Positions 1 through 40,837 are shown, counted from the first letter of the stretch. The stretch: 64,000 nucleotides of DNA from Amoebidium appalachense (GCA_963693365.1 CAVNZM010000015.1:3348001-3412000), one strand, 5' to 3'. The notes: generated by a model not told the origin, from the sequence alone. Numbers and translations: made by a program.

Positions 1-344
1 TGCGCGTCGGTGTGTGTGTGTGCAAACTTTCGCTATGCCTCATGAGCACATGGCGCACATGCACAGACTCCTTATACATTGCTCATTGCATGTGTGCAGA
101 GGCGTTAAAAAAACCAGGTGTGTTTGCCCGTGTGTGTGCATGTGTGCGTGTTTGTGCGCGTGTTTGTGTGCGCGCATGAGTGCATGCATGTGTTTGTGTT
201 TGTGTTTGTGTGCGCACGTTGTGTGTAGTTGCATGTGTGTGGGCGCGCGAATGTCGATGTGTGTATGTGTGGGTGAGAGTGTGCGTGCGCGTGTGCGCGC
301 ATGTGCGTCCGTGTGCGCACACGTGTGTGTATAAGTGTGTGTGT

Positions 345-375
<31 letters not shown>

Positions 376-430
376 CATGTGCATGTGTGTGTGTGTGTGT
401 GTGCAAGTGTGAGTGCAAGTGCACACCCAC

Positions 431-26926
<26,496 letters not shown>

Positions 26927-27129
26927 TCTCTCTCATTTAGCATGACGTGCGTACCAAACTGTTACGCCAGTTCCATCACACTAGCTATCGTGACTGAAGA
27001 GATAGTATATGCTTCATACAGCTACCGTCACAAACGTAAAAACACCCTAAAGAACTTCGAAAGGAATCATATACGTAGCCTTTCAAGAACCAAGGCTATG
27101 CCATTGCGATAACTCTGTTCCTGTGGTAA

Positions 27130-27740
27130 GCCACAACCACAAACAGGCACTAAAGAGACAGAAATCGAAAACCTTTGCGAAACGGGCAAACTTTAGTGCT
27201 ATGTTGTAAGAATGTGAGCTAATTGGTAATGCATAAACGCTAGCATCACTTCAATTTCAGTCATATATGAATTCTCCTTCAGCTCTCCAAAATTTTTAGC
27301 GTGACTCTTACAAAAAGCTGGAAGGCCTTTGTGTACCAGACATTATGGTGTGGCTCAGCGGCTCACATTCAGGTATCCAGGGCTGTGCATTTTTGTGGAC
27401 TTTTTTTTCATAAAATGATTGGTTTGGTACTCCAATATACCCCGATATGGGTATAACATCATCGTTTAGATTGGTTGCAACGTTGACGCAAACAATTTGT
27501 TTGCGCAACCACCTCCCGCCGGCGCAGGCGCTGGAGACCCGGCACACGTGCGCGCACCCGGCGCACGCAAGTGTGTAGACAAGCACGTATTGTAGGCTAT
27601 TCACTTTGCGCTCTGCAGGCGCTGATGGCTGACGCCAGTAGCCGACGATCTAGGTCTAGATCACTTGGGCCAATCAGATACTATCCAGAATATCCACACT
27701 GTCCACGGTACTGCAGATCTTGTAGATCCGGTATACAGGC

Positions 27741-27781
<41 letters not shown>

Positions 27782-27954
27782 GCTATATCTCCACATACGA
27801 TGTCTATCTGATACGTTATATCTCCACATAAAAATCTGTATGATGTAAGTGTAACATCGATTTGTACATGTATATCTTGTTGGGTGGAAGTACTGTTGGC
27901 CTTGGTGCCGACATCTCATCACAGCTCACCTACATGTCGTTAATAAACAGCACA

Positions 27955-27989
<35 letters not shown>

Positions 27990-29150
27990 AGACACTACTG
28001 TATACCTAACGGTCTGAAATGAGTAACCTGCTCGGCGCTGTAGGTACACGGCTGTCAGTGACTGGCCCATATGCACTAGAACTATGCCTGCAGGCTCACG
28101 CCCATGTAAATGTATCATCAAATTTATGGCATTCTGCATGCAGCTATCTATCATCGCTTCTTAGACATGGTTCAGTTTTTATTATGAAGCCAGTGAAATA
28201 TATATCTGTGATAAATGAATTTCAGGAAAAGAGATGAAATTGTGAGAAAGTATCCGGCATGTTGATGAACGGTCCCACTTGGCAATGTGTGCGCCTGGTT
28301 GTATGTACATGTAATGTCACGGCCACGCGGCTCCGAGGAGTTCATCATGTACATGTTGGCCGTGGAAACTACGGCCTGTCCCATGCACGTTTATGTTTAT
28401 GTTGTGCTCACGCACTGTATTTGTTTTGTATGTACGTGAAACTGGCTCATGTTTGATTCAAGAGGCTCGGTGGAACACGTCCAACTCTAAACTTCAAAAC
28501 CTGCTCACGTTCGATAAGTCTTGCGTGAGCCTGCCCGTAATATTCAGGAAAACTGTGAATCCTTGTGTTCGTTTTTCACACGAACCGTTAGAGGGTTTGG
28601 GATACCGAAATGATACACATCCCTTGAAATTGATGCAAAAGTTTAGGAGGCTGCTCACGTACTTTGTTAGGTCTGACTGGTGCCGCTTCTTGGCGAGGCG
28701 TTCTATAGAATCTGAATCTGATGTGTTTATGCATACAGACACTTGCTTCTGTTTGACTGGCGTGTGACTGTTTTGCGGGGGGGGGGGGAAGTAGATGTTC
28801 GGCCTCGGTCCGATATGATATCTAGAGGAAATCGATGGCCGTAAAAGCGCCTGTCGTAATACGGCTATGAATTGTTAACCTTAATGTGCATGCATGAGCT
28901 GCATGCATGGGCCCATTATTTTGTGGGGAGAATCCGCAGCCGTGTCCGGACGGAATTTTGTTTCTACAACTGCTTTGGTTTGTGTTGGCTTCTCTTTCTA
29001 GAACTACCGTGAAATGTTTCTTCTTTTTATTTTCAACATCAACCTAGATCCATGTGTTCGTTTCTCTTGAAGAAAACTGGGCTACCCAATAGCTTCGACC
29101 TTCTGTGAAGGTTCGGCACGGTGCAGTTGATGCTCGTTTTGAGTTTTTGT
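27130..29150. other. Intergenic spacer, no recognisable gene
   Basis: Between the divergently transcribed Munc13-like gene and lipase. It is mixed-composition DNA without long G-runs, except short runs near 27958 and 28778. It holds a 40-base A-run (27742-27780) that may be a retroposon tail, and short open frames on both strands (for example 28393-28767) with no family resemblance I can see. Confidence 0.6.
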
Positions 29151-29165
29151 GGTTCTCCAAATTCA

Positions 29166-29338
29166 AAAGATGCGGATTGGTCGGATCGCTATTCATTGCC
29201 TTTTTATGATTGGTTAGATACGCACCAGACTGTTCAAATAGATCTATTTGGGCTCTTATGATTGGTGGGATATATTTCACGGAAACGATTGGCCAGAACG
29301 ACACCAACACATATTCAGCCCGGCAGTAAGTATAAAAG
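29166..29338 (+). promoter_or_regulatory. Lipase promoter: CCAAT-type boxes and TATAAAAG
   Basis: Four ATTGG motifs (inverted CCAAT) at about 29170, 29209, 29259 and 29288 precede TATAAAAG at 29331-29338. The start codon follows at 29465. The same combination is seen upstream of the surface-protein gene. Confidence 0.6.
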
Positions 29339-29464
29339 ACTTTCAATTGAGCAAATACAACCAACAACACACCTTGTGTTGCTTGAAGCGCCTTTGATTT
29401 CTCTCTGACGCGGCGAACCAGGACGCATTTCAAGTTTTTTTTCTGGGTGAAAAACGCAAAAAAA

Positions 29465-31665
29465 ATGGCACCAATCGCCATTACCCGCGCATTTCTCCTG
29501 GTCGCCCTGGCAGCCTCGGCCCAGGCATGGCCATCGTTTGAAATCAACTGTGATAAATGGCACATTCCCCAGTGGATGCGCTCCAAGCTGCCGTGCAAGA
29601 AAGTAGATGACGGAACAAACAACGGAGAGACCGCGGTACCCCAGGGGTACACAAACTGGGCGGATGACTACTACCCGCAGATCCCGCTCACATATGAGAC
29701 GACGTGGGAGAGGCTGTCTAAGTTCCCCAGCCCGGACAAATCCCCGTTCCGCTACGGCGTGCCTTTCCCCTCGTGTGACAAGTAGGTTTTCATACAAATG
29801 GACATATAAATACTATGTGACCCTGATTATTGCCATTTTTTTTTTGCTCATTCCCCATTCGTTTTGCAAGCTGTTACGTGGGAACATACGAACACAAGAC
29901 CTAGCTAGCTCGGCTGCAAAATTCGAACTGACGTGTCTCCGTTTTGTTATCGCAGGTACACTGCCCGTGAGGTGTTCAACGACCCGAAGGTGTTCAAGAA
30001 CGACACCACCACGTACCTGCCCACCGTGTATCTTCTCTCCTTCACGGCCTACTCCGCCGCCCACATGCAGGAGCCAGAGACGGACCAATGGCTGCGCTGC
30101 ATGGGCATCAGGGACATAGTCAACATCCACACCAAGGGTGATAACAGGGCCACTGTCATGCGCTCAGATCAGGCCGTCATGATTTTGCTCCCTGGTAGGC
30201 CCCTTAAAAAACATCTTGTATATTAAGTATCCAGAAAGGATATGCTTTTTTGATATTCAGGGGCTTTTTCATGATGTTGTTGGGATAATAGCAAGATTGT
30301 GGGTTTACTTTACGGGATATTTCGGTAACGGGTCATTTCAAGGTAGCCAGGGGCCATTTTCGGAATTTTTTGTCAAGGGCAAAAATGGTATCCCCCCCCT
30401 CTCCCCCCCACCCCCACCCCCCCTTGCCCACGGGGCCCTTGCCTGCACATCCCTGCCCTTGCTCCCGTTTTCCCTCAACCTGGCTTTCCGTTCCATGATT
30501 TGATCTTCGGCCCTGTGTGTTTTAATTTGCTTAAACATTCCTTCCACCTCGTGCACTCTCTCTCAGGATAGTGTTTTTGAGCTTAAAAGGGGGTATCAAG
30601 TAGATTTTTTCATCTGCTTTCTCCTTTCCATTCTGGGGTTTCATGTTCTTTTTCTGCTAAAAGCTTCATTGGAAACCCGACTAATTCTTAAATAACCAAT
30701 AGATATTCGAATTCCCCCTCACCAGGAACGGACGGTGTGCAGCAATGGATGTCCAACGTTAAGACCTGGAGCACCAACACTCTGTATTATGGCCCCGGCT
30801 ACCCGGACGAGAAGAACCCCAGCAAGGTCAACCAGGTACATAGTCGTAGCGGCATCTCTTCCCCCCCCTACCCTCCTCCCTCACCACCAAACAGAAGGAA
30901 AAAAAAAGAAGAAAAACCACATGACCTTCAGTTCCCCGCGTGCCTACCCCGACGAGACAAAATTCCGCTTCATCTGTTTAGTCACCCCCCCCCCCCCCCC
31001 TCCCCCATCCCCCCTCTCAACGCCCCAACACTCACACAACCTTCCCCCCCCCCCCCCCCCCCAATCCGCTGCCCCACTCCCCCCGTTCCCCGCCCCCTTC
31101 CGGCCCTCTCCCCGCCCGCACACACACCCACAGGTGAAAGTACACAAGGGTTTCCACGGGGGCGTGATGGACCTCGTTTCCAACGGTGGTCTTCTGGATG
31201 CCACCGACAAGATGTGTTCTGCAATCGGTGCCTCTGCCGGCCAGTGCCCAGTTTACATTGTCGGCCACAGCCGCGGTGGTGCTTTGGCTGTGTTGATGGC
31301 GGCACATGCGCGGAAGATTGGCTTCAACGTGCAGGTATGCAATTATGCCCCTCCCCCCCCCTCTCCCTATCCCCTCCCCCCGCCCCCCCCCCCCCCCCCC
31401 CCCCCCCGCCTCCCTCCCTCTGAGGCTCCCTCCCCCCCCCTTCCCCCCCCCCCCTTCCCCCCCCCCCGCCCCCCTCCCCCGCCTTCTCTACCCCAAGCAC
31501 CCTCCCTGCCACCACCACCACCACTATTGTGCTCGCTCTTTCTAGCGCTTCTTTTGTCCCTCAGTCCAAAAACAAGTAGAAAATATTGTTCCTTTCTTCT
31601 TGTCAGAGCACAAAATTCTCCTTAAGTAATTGAAGCCCCTTCTACCATTCCCCCCCCCCCCCCCC

Positions 31666-31701
<36 letters not shown>

Positions 31702-31906
31702 AACTCCCAGTGCAGACACAGACATCCACACACACACACACACAAAACAGGAGAACTGAATGATCCCATATGCTGACAACCATATGTCCCCTCCCCCCCC
31801 CCCCCCCCCCCCCCCCCCCCGCCTCCCTCTACATCCCTCCTTCCCCCCCCTGCCCCCCCCCCCCCCCCCCGCTCCCTCCCCCCTGTCTCCCCGGTCCCCA
31901 CCTCCC

Positions 31907-31937
<31 letters not shown>

Positions 31938-32362
31938 ACCCAAAACACACAAACGCAACAGGGTGTGTATCCGATTGGTGGTCCTCGTGTTGGTGACAAG
32001 ACCTTTGCCCGCCGCTACCAAGACATGGGCCTTGTAAATCGCACGATGCGCATGATCTACAAATCGGACGTCGTAATCGGCACCGTGTCGAACCCCCCTT
32101 CACGCACGTTGGACCCCAGAACTCGATTTTCGTTGTCGAGAACTGCCGCTACGAAGCACCGAACGCCGCCGCCAACGGAAATTCGCTCCTGAACAAAAAT
32201 GACGATCGCAGTTTGGCCGATCTTGCCGATGGGCTCCGTGACCACTACAGCTGGCTCATCCCCCGTGCCCTCTGGGAGAGGTGCCCCAACACGTTTTTCC
32301 CCAAGGGCGTGCTCCCTCCCCCCCCATTCCCTGATGGTGCTTTTGGCCTGCCTCGCCTGTAA
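29465..32362 (+). CDS. Secreted class-3 (fungal-type) lipase, five exons, one apparent frameshift
   Basis: Triacylglycerol-lipase-fold hydrolase, predicted to be secreted. Exons: 29465-29781, 29956-30194, 30726-30835, 31134-31334 and 31962-32362, all in matching phase. The protein is about 422 residues. It begins with a cleavable signal peptide (MAPIAITRAFLLVALAASA, then QAW). The nucleophile elbow GHSRGGA is in exon 4, the likely catalytic Asp in YKSDVV, and the likely catalytic His in RDHYSW near the C terminus. In exon 5 the frame breaks at a C6 run (32093-32098). Upstream reads IGTVSN; downstream sense resumes one frame over with FTHVGPQNS and continues to TAA at 32360. Without the frame change the His would be lost and the protein would end at 32192. 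I think a missed C in the run is more likely than a true mutation. Introns 3 and 4 start with C-rich tracts. Confidence 0.82.
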
Positions 32363-32369
32363 AAACAGG

Positions 32370-32689
32370 TGAAAGATCGTTTTTGATGTATAATATATAG
32401 TATAATTCATTTAGCACACTTGCTAGAAGATTTTTGTTTTTTGAAAGTTTAAAGTTTCCTTTTAAAACAAATCTTTCTCTGTATAACTAACCTTTGTAAA
32501 AGCACCACTATCTATTAGTGCTGCACACGTGCCTTTTAGTTGTATACAAACGGGAACTGCTGGTCAGCTCTCATCAACTAAAAACACTGCCAGGGTACAT
32601 ACAAAAAGTTTATAATTTACGCGGAAAATTACATCCACATAAAGTTGCGCCAGAAAAATCGCCAACGTGCTTGAGCCAGCAACGTAGAC

Positions 32690-32726
<37 letters not shown>

Positions 32727-33659
32727 CCCCCCCCCCCCCCCCCTCTCCCTCGCCCTGCCTTCCCTCCCCACCTTCCTCCCTTCCCCTGTCCCCTCATCCC
32801 CCTCTTTACCCCCGGGCCATAAAATATAAGCACCCTTCCCCAACCCTCTCTCTTTCGAGGCTCGCTTTGATGGACTCTCTCTTACACTGTCCCGTTCTCT
32901 CTCCCCCGCCTAGCCACCTCCCCCCCTCCCCCAGTCACCTCATAAATAAAGAACGAAGCAACGAAGCAGAAAGTTTGGTCTCTCTCTTACACTTACTCAT
33001 TCTCTTCCCCCCCGCCCAGTTCCCTCCCATACCTACCCCCGATACCCCCTCCCCTTCATTCACCTTAAATAATAAGAACGAAAGAAACAACCAACACAGG
33101 AAAGAAAAGAAAAGAATGAAGAAATAAGAGGAAACATAGAACCAAATTACACCACACAAAACATGTGGCATTCACATTAATCGTCTCCAGCAACACACAT
33201 AGTACCCAAACGGGCTACTTTGTTTCAGTTCCTCATTCCTGCGTGTTTTAAGTGCACCTTTTACCTGCCCCCCCCCCCCCCCCCCCCCTCCCCAGTTCCC
33301 TCTCTCCCCCCTCCCCCCTCCCCCCTCCCCCCACACGCACACATGCACGCGCACACGACACACATATACATAATCATAACAAGAGAAAGTGAACAATTGC
33401 TGAGAAAACGATCACTTTAACACCCGGGCCCCACTGGCAGGATCCCCCCAGGGGGGAGGAAAGAATCAGGGGCAGGTCAGGAGGGCAGAGGGGGAAGGGG
33501 AGGGGGGAGGGGGGGAAAGGGGTGGAGGGAGAGAGGGGGGGGGGGGGGGGGAGTGGGGGGGGAGATGGCTGGAGGAACACAGAGACGGAGTACTCGGGTG
33601 ATGCATATCTGACGGTAAGCCTCGATGTACAGTTGCGGGGTTGGGTGGGTGGTGGTGAA

Positions 33660-33698
<39 letters not shown>

Positions 33699-34090
33699 GG
33701 AGACGGTTAACGTGTGATGCATACGTGACTCTAAGTTTGGAGGGGTGGTGGGGGTGGATGTGTGTGTGGGTGGGGGGGGGGGGGGGGGGGGGGGGGGGTA
33801 AGGGATGTGTGTTAGTAAAGGGTAAGGGAACTGCGAAGAGGACCCCAGTATAACGTTTTGAGTGTTCCAGCCTGGTATTTTGTTTTGAATAGAGAATATC
33901 TTTACTAAATTAGGATCTTTAGGATATTCTGGCACGTTGCTGCCAAGTATAAACACCTTCTAAAGCAGTATGAGATAATACATAAAAGTATTCGGATACG
34001 TTTTATAGGTAGTATCGATGGTACGAGATACATGTGTAAATGCTTACAAAGCCTGCTGCAGCTAATGCTGCTAGTAGTAAATTAAATACC
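32370..34090. other. Spacer between lipase and surface-protein genes (convergent 3' ends)
   Basis: AT-rich lipase 3' flank, then long C-runs (32692-32745, 33269-33300) and G-runs (33536-33800), with a loose duplication near 32870-33090 sharing TCTCTCTTACACT. I see no gene. Confidence 0.55.
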
Positions 34091-34093
34091 TCA

Positions 34094-34259
34094 GAGCTCA
34101 GAGAACAAAATTTCGGGTGATCACTACAAGTAACCCCATCAATCTCCTGTAAAATCACTAACAACGCATTACATCTGAGCTCACAGAACAAAATTTCGGG
34201 TGATCACTACAAGTAACCCCATCAATTTCCTGTAAAATCACTAACAACGCATTACATCT
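34094..34259. repeat. 83-bp tandem duplication
   Basis: Copies 34094-34176 and 34177-34259, beginning GAGCTCA and ending CATTACATCT, with only a few differences. They lie just beyond the stop codon of the minus-strand surface-protein gene, probably in its 3' flank. Confidence 0.92.
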
Positions 34260-34317
34260 AAGAAACTACATCGATAAACCCCCTGAATTTCAGAGTTACG
34301 GAGTGGCAAGGGGGGTT

Positions 34318-36698
34318 TTAAGCAGCAGTTGCATTTTCCGTTGGTAGGTTTTCCGTTGGAACCTCAATGAAGCTCTCACTGGTTGATACGGGTGCGGCGG
34401 TGAAACTTTCACTAGTGGGTGCGGGTGCAGCCGTAGTGAAATTCTGCCCCGGGACAGGGACCCCCCCGGGGGGGCTCGAAACCACCTTTCCTGTGCTCGT
34501 AAATGTAGCGGTTCTATTTAGCCACATATTCAGAGCACTGAAGTACCCCCCGCCCATAATTGCGATCAACCTCCCGTTGGCGGCCGTATTATTGAACATA
34601 GTGGTTTGGTTGGAAATTGTCAGAGTTCCCCTCGGGTGAAGGGGGTTGTTGCTCGACCAAGAATCCCACACGGCGCTCAAATTTGCGACGTTTCCGATGA
34701 ATTCTGCGTTAATTACTGCTTTTCCGGTTAGGATGTTGTTTGCAATAGCGGCGCCGCGGCCCACGGGACATTGGTTGTAACGGAAAGAACCGTAAATTTC
34801 AGCCGTCCCTTCGATTCTTTCAAGCCATACAGCCCCACCGCGCGCCTTCCAACCAAACTCGCGCGCTTCGTTCGATTCGAACGTTGAATCCAAGATGGCT
34901 TTCGCGCCCTCTGCGATGCGGGCGATATGAAGGGCACCTCCGGCAGACGCCATGTTGTTTGAAAAGGTGCACGAGGAAACGGTGAGAGTAGAAGGGGAGT
35001 AAATAGTATCTGCAAAAAAGGCAGCACCGAGACTGTGCTTGAACCAGAATTTGTTTCCATCAAAACGCGTGTTGGTGACGCGCACGTCACCCATAATCTC
35101 CTTGATCCACACTGCGCCACCACCACCAAACATGTAAATCTGTTCGGTCCCATTCATGAAATCATGCACGACGTTCCCCTCAAAGCTACTGTGGTCGATT
35201 GTGAGCCCGGCCGTGCGACCAACGAAAATCGCCGATCCGCCGCGTGCGTAAGTTTCGAAATTTGTGAACGAGCAATCGTAAACGTTCAGGTTGACGGTAG
35301 TGGAAGAATACGTGGGGGCCCCGCCCGTCCCCAGATCGGGTGTACGAAAAGCGGTACAATCTCCGGTTCCCGATCGGGAAAACGCGATCCGACGAAGCGT
35401 GACGGTTTGGGAGTCGCCCGTGGCACGGAGCATACCGCCCCATGAGTTATTGAAACCGCACAAGAGTTGTGTGCGCGATTCGGAGTTGGGGTTTCCTTGA
35501 ATCGTAAGACTTTTTGAAAAGGCAATTTCCCTGGGAAGCACCATCCCATCCTTGAACACGGTGACAACGCCGCCGTCAGGTGCGCTGTTGATCGCCGTTG
35601 CTAGATCGTTGTAGCAGGCCTGAGGGGAACGAAAAGATGAGAAACCTAATTATCGGCAAATGGTATCATCAACCCCCCCTCCCCTCCCCCCCCCCCCCCC
35701 CCCCCCTCCCCCCCCTACACCCCAACAAAGAGGTTTATTAGTGTTCACCTAACCTTCACCACGATTTTCTCTTCCTCCAATGATTTATTTTGATGTGATT
35801 TTTTCTCCTTGTTCTGGATTTTGGATGTGAGCTCAACAAGTAGAGGGGAGATGTGTAGGAGAACAGAAGGGGGGGGAGGGGGGGGGGGAGAGAGAGAGAG
35901 AGAGGGGGGGGGGAGGGGGGGCTGTGAGTGTTGGGGTGTGCGTGTTGTGATTGTGTGAGGTGTGTGGAGGGGAGAAGAAGGGAGGGGGGAGAAGGGGGGG
36001 GGGGGGGGGCTGTGAGAGTGGTGTTTGGGTGTGGGTGTGTGAGGTGTGTGGAGGGGAAGGGGGGGGGGGTGGGGGGAGGGGAGGAGGGGGCGGGGAAGGG
36101 GGGAGTTGCTGGGGGAAGTAGGAATGGCTCTTTTTAATTTTCAGGAAAGGAAATCGTGAGGGTTGGCTGGAGGGCTGTGCTTGTCTTGTGCAACAACATT
36201 GAAGTGCGCAGGTGCATAGAGAGGTTGGTAGTGGCGGGGGGAGGGGAAGGGAGACTCCTGAGGATGAGGGAGGGGAATGAAAGGGCGGGTACATACGCTT
36301 CCAACACCCACGACAGGGCAAGTGGGGGTTTTCTCCAAGTAGCACTCCCCATTGGAGAGTGAAGCCCCCCCCATACATTCTGTGCACTGCGGCCATCCAT
36401 TTGAGCAAGTCTGTTGGGCGCAGTGAGGTAGGGTATCGCACTCCACAAAGCGTGTCGGCTCGGGGAATGTAAATAGATGTCATGAGTGGGGTTGGAGTTG
36501 AAATGGTGCTGGTGGGGGGGACGTCAGAAGTGGAAAGGAGGAGGTCTTGTGAGCCCGTGGGTATGGGTGCGATTGTCGTCTGCTCGGCTGCGGAATTCGA
36601 AGGGGAGTTCTTGGTTGCCATAACAACAGCCTGTTGGAGGATTTGTTTGTGTGTTAGGGTGATATGGGCGAGTCTTTTGTACACTTTTATCTCTTGGT

Positions 36699-36786
<88 letters not shown>

Positions 36787-37039
36787 CGCGCGCGCGCCCG
36801 TGTGTGCGTGTGTGCGTGTGTGTGTGCGTGCGTGTGCATGTCTGTGCTTCACGTGTGGCAACAAATGGCAAAAAACTACTAAGATAACATGCCAAGGTAC
36901 TTACAGCTGCAACACCACCCGCCACCGCCGCGGCCACCACACCCACTGCGGTGATGATTTTGCACCGACGGCTGCCTAGGCCGGCCTGGGGTTTGGCCGG
37001 GCCGTTCACTGCTAGAGCCTCGGCACTCGCCATAATCAT
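34318..37039 (-). CDS. Membrane-anchored beta-helix surface protein, three exons
   Basis: About 590 residues; function unknown, probably cell-surface. Exon 36905-37039 encodes a short basic N terminus and one hydrophobic segment (ITAVGVVAAAVAGGVAA), a signal anchor. Exon 36297-36630 gives a Ser/Thr/Pro stalk, then a Cys-rich stretch (ECDTLPHCAQQTC, CTECMGG). Exon 34318-35619 starts ACYNDLATAINSAPDGG and continues as a right-handed parallel beta-helix with repeated NxF/GGA motifs (SFEGN, GGGGAVW, CTFSNN, ASAGGALHI), of the polymorphic-outer-membrane/pectate-lyase-like type. It ends with a Thr/Ser/Pro/Glu tail. Phases at both introns are 0. Exon 2 needs either a one-base correction in a G4 run (36462-36465) or removal of a 64-base intron starting GTCCCC to join the stalk to the Cys-rich frame. 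An in-frame ATG also exists 42 bases upstream, so the start is not certain. Confidence 0.7.
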
Positions 37040-37211
37040 GGAGTGCACACGCGGATTTCGCCTACTGCTTTCTATGAGCAAATGTGTTTACTATGAAAAA
37101 GACAAAACCCTGATGGAAAAGTACGGGAAAATAGAGATAATGACGCTCTAGCGAATTGTCTCGCCTGTGCTATGCTGGTGTGGTTGTGGTGTAATCTGGC
37201 GTGGGTGTTTT

Positions 37212-37382
37212 CTTTTATAGCTTGCTGGCTCAGTATGCCCCTTCTCCGTGGTGGGGCTCTGTGACCACGCATGTAGATCAGTGATGGAACGAGAAAAAGC
37301 ATTTTTAAGACGATGTGATTGGTTACAAGAAAATCAATCAGATTTATCGCGTTTTTGATTGGCTAATACTTTCGATATTAGC
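37212..37382 (-). promoter_or_regulatory. Promoter of the surface-protein gene: TATAAAAG and CCAAT boxes
   Basis: On the minus strand TATAAAAG lies at 37212-37219, about 175 bases before the start codon. ATTGG/CCAAT motifs lie at about 37317, 37359 and 37380. The layout matches the lipase promoter. Confidence 0.55.
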
Positions 37383-38099
37383 CAATGACTACCAGGGCAG
37401 GATATCTGGAATAGATCATGAAATGAATCATGATCATCAAAACATTGTGCCCGGGCGCAGCGCCGCCGCCCTGGCGCGCGGTCTTTCAAGCTCTCTCGCC
37501 AGGCACCGAACTATACGAGAAGGCCAAATTTGCACCTTCGGGCTAGCTAAAAATAGTATGCCAGCGTGGAAAAGAGCCTTTGTCAGATAATAGATATCCT
37601 CTTGACATCGTGTCAGCGGCTTTTAGGGAGGCTGCAGGCAGAACGCAAATCGGAAGCCTACCGTAGATAAGGCCAGGTCGTGCGCTATGTTGATGCATAT
37701 GGAGTCGCTGCACCATACATGTTTGCAATGCCCTGTGCACTACGTTTTTTTGTTTTCATTCCAAGTCTTTTACCCATTTCCCCTCTTTTTTTTTTTTTTT
37801 TTTTTTTTCATTTTTTTTTTTCTTTCTTTAACGCTTCTTTTATCGCTGCAATGGTTTGGTGTAGGCTAGCTAGGTCTTCTTTTCTCCTTGCAGTGGGGTG
37901 ATGTACTCATTGAAGGCGCGACCGGAGGGCGCGGCTGTACAGGCTAGTCCCACATAAATATAGCTTTTACCCATGGCCAGGATGTCGAAATTTCACCCCC
38001 AAAGATAGCAGGTGGTCGCAAAGTGCAAATAATTAGTTTCTAATATTCTTCTGAGGATATATGTACTGGCTAAACCGATGAAACTTTGAAATAGAGCTC

Positions 38100-38590
<491 letters not shown>

Positions 38591-38599
38591 GTGCAACGG

Positions 38600-39760
<1,161 letters not shown>

Positions 39761-39761
39761 C

Positions 39762-40308
39762 TGACGCCCAACGTGCACGGGTGAATGCTCGTTGTGGCAT
39801 TGGTTTTGATTTTCGTTCGGCAGTGGGCACCATGAAAGTGCCCGTGTTTGCGGTCGGAATGAGGTTGATAGAGGGCCTGACGGAACTTCAATTCAAATCG
39901 GGCGGAGAGACTGCGTTTGGGGCGAGCTCGAGGGAAGGGAGGAGGTCCGGAGAGGAGGGGGAGGGGGGGGGGGGGCTACATTGTCAAGAATCGATGTACG
40001 GCACAGGGAGAGACATCCCCGGGCGCGGCGTGCATGTGAAAGGCTGCCATGCCTGGGTCGCGAGCCGGAGGGAAGCGGGAGAAAGAGAAGTTGTGACCGA
40101 CACGCAGAAACTTTGGCACGGTGTTTCAACGTTGTGTGGGCGGCACATGTACAGTGGCCCGGGCCTGCAGTTGGCTGTGGGGCCGGGGTTGCCGGGTACT
40201 AGGCAGCAGTGCGGATATATGTCAGCTATCCCGCCCTTTCAGGGTTTGATTAAACGTGAGTTGTTCACTGATGGTAACAAAACATCAGGCGCTTACAAGC
40301 AAGCGTAG
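39762..40308 (+). CDS. Unassigned open frame, possibly the last exon of an unknown gene
   Basis: An open plus-strand frame outside the GT repeats, ending TAG at 40306. It includes MKVPVFAVGMRLIEGLTELQ and a C-terminal FQGLIKRELFTDGNK. No start, domain or splice pattern fixes it, and part of it crosses a G-run. It may be chance. Confidence 0.18.
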
Positions 40309-40457
40309 CATGGTGCACACTTTGATTCTTCAAGAGTTTTTCGCCGCTTTATTGACCGAATTGTGAAAACATGGCTGAGATTTAGGTATACATACCGTAC
40401 GGAATGACTGCTATTGTAATAAGCTGTACAATAAGGTAATTTATTGGGCCGCTGTTT

Positions 40458-40769
40458 ATGCATTACGCAAAGATGATTATGGCTTGGCGGTGTAATCGGT
40501 TTCTGGTGTCTCCTGCTCGTATGTGTAATATGTGTGGGGGGCGGTTTACTCGCGGCTGCATATCTATCAATAAATGCAACCTGTTAGCTAATGTATTAGA
40601 ACCGGAGGTTATTGGCGGTTTTATTCTCTTTTCTTCATCTCTTCCTCAATATATCCGTTTTAAGATGACTATCCTAGATCACCTTATTAATGCTGCACAG
40701 TATGATATTGTGATCCGGTGCCTTAACTTTCTGTCGGAGCTACCGATGCTAGCATCTGCTTACCCATAA
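40458..40769 (+). CDS. Small ORF of a degenerate local family
   Basis: 103 residues from ATG. The C-terminal half, with IGGFILF and ILDHLINAAQYDIVIRCL, resembles two neighbouring frames: ILDFILNTRNYDLFIRCI at the end of the minus-strand ORF 41423-41986, and IGGFTLF in the frame at 40945-41116. The N-terminal part has two Cys pairs (CNMCGG). I recognise no named family. Local composition is more AT-rich than the flanking genes. Confidence 0.35.
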   Translation: MHYAKMIMAWRCNRFLVSPARMCNMCGGRFTRGCISINKCNLLANVLEPEVIGGFILFSSSLPQYIRFKMTILDHLINAAQYDIVIRCLNFLSELPMLASAYP

Positions 40770-40837
40770 TATGTAATAGGGGTGTCAGATCCTACGATGG
40801 CGCTCATTGTTGCCTAGCATGTACATATGTCACTGGC

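Noticed and set aside
28393-28767. 124-codon open frame in the intergenic spacer
   Set aside because: No family resemblance, no splice pattern, and a competing frame on the other strand.
29044-29797. Minus-strand frames overlapping the lipase promoter and first exon
   Set aside because: They are shadows of the lipase exon, which has a signal peptide, correct splice sites and a promoter.
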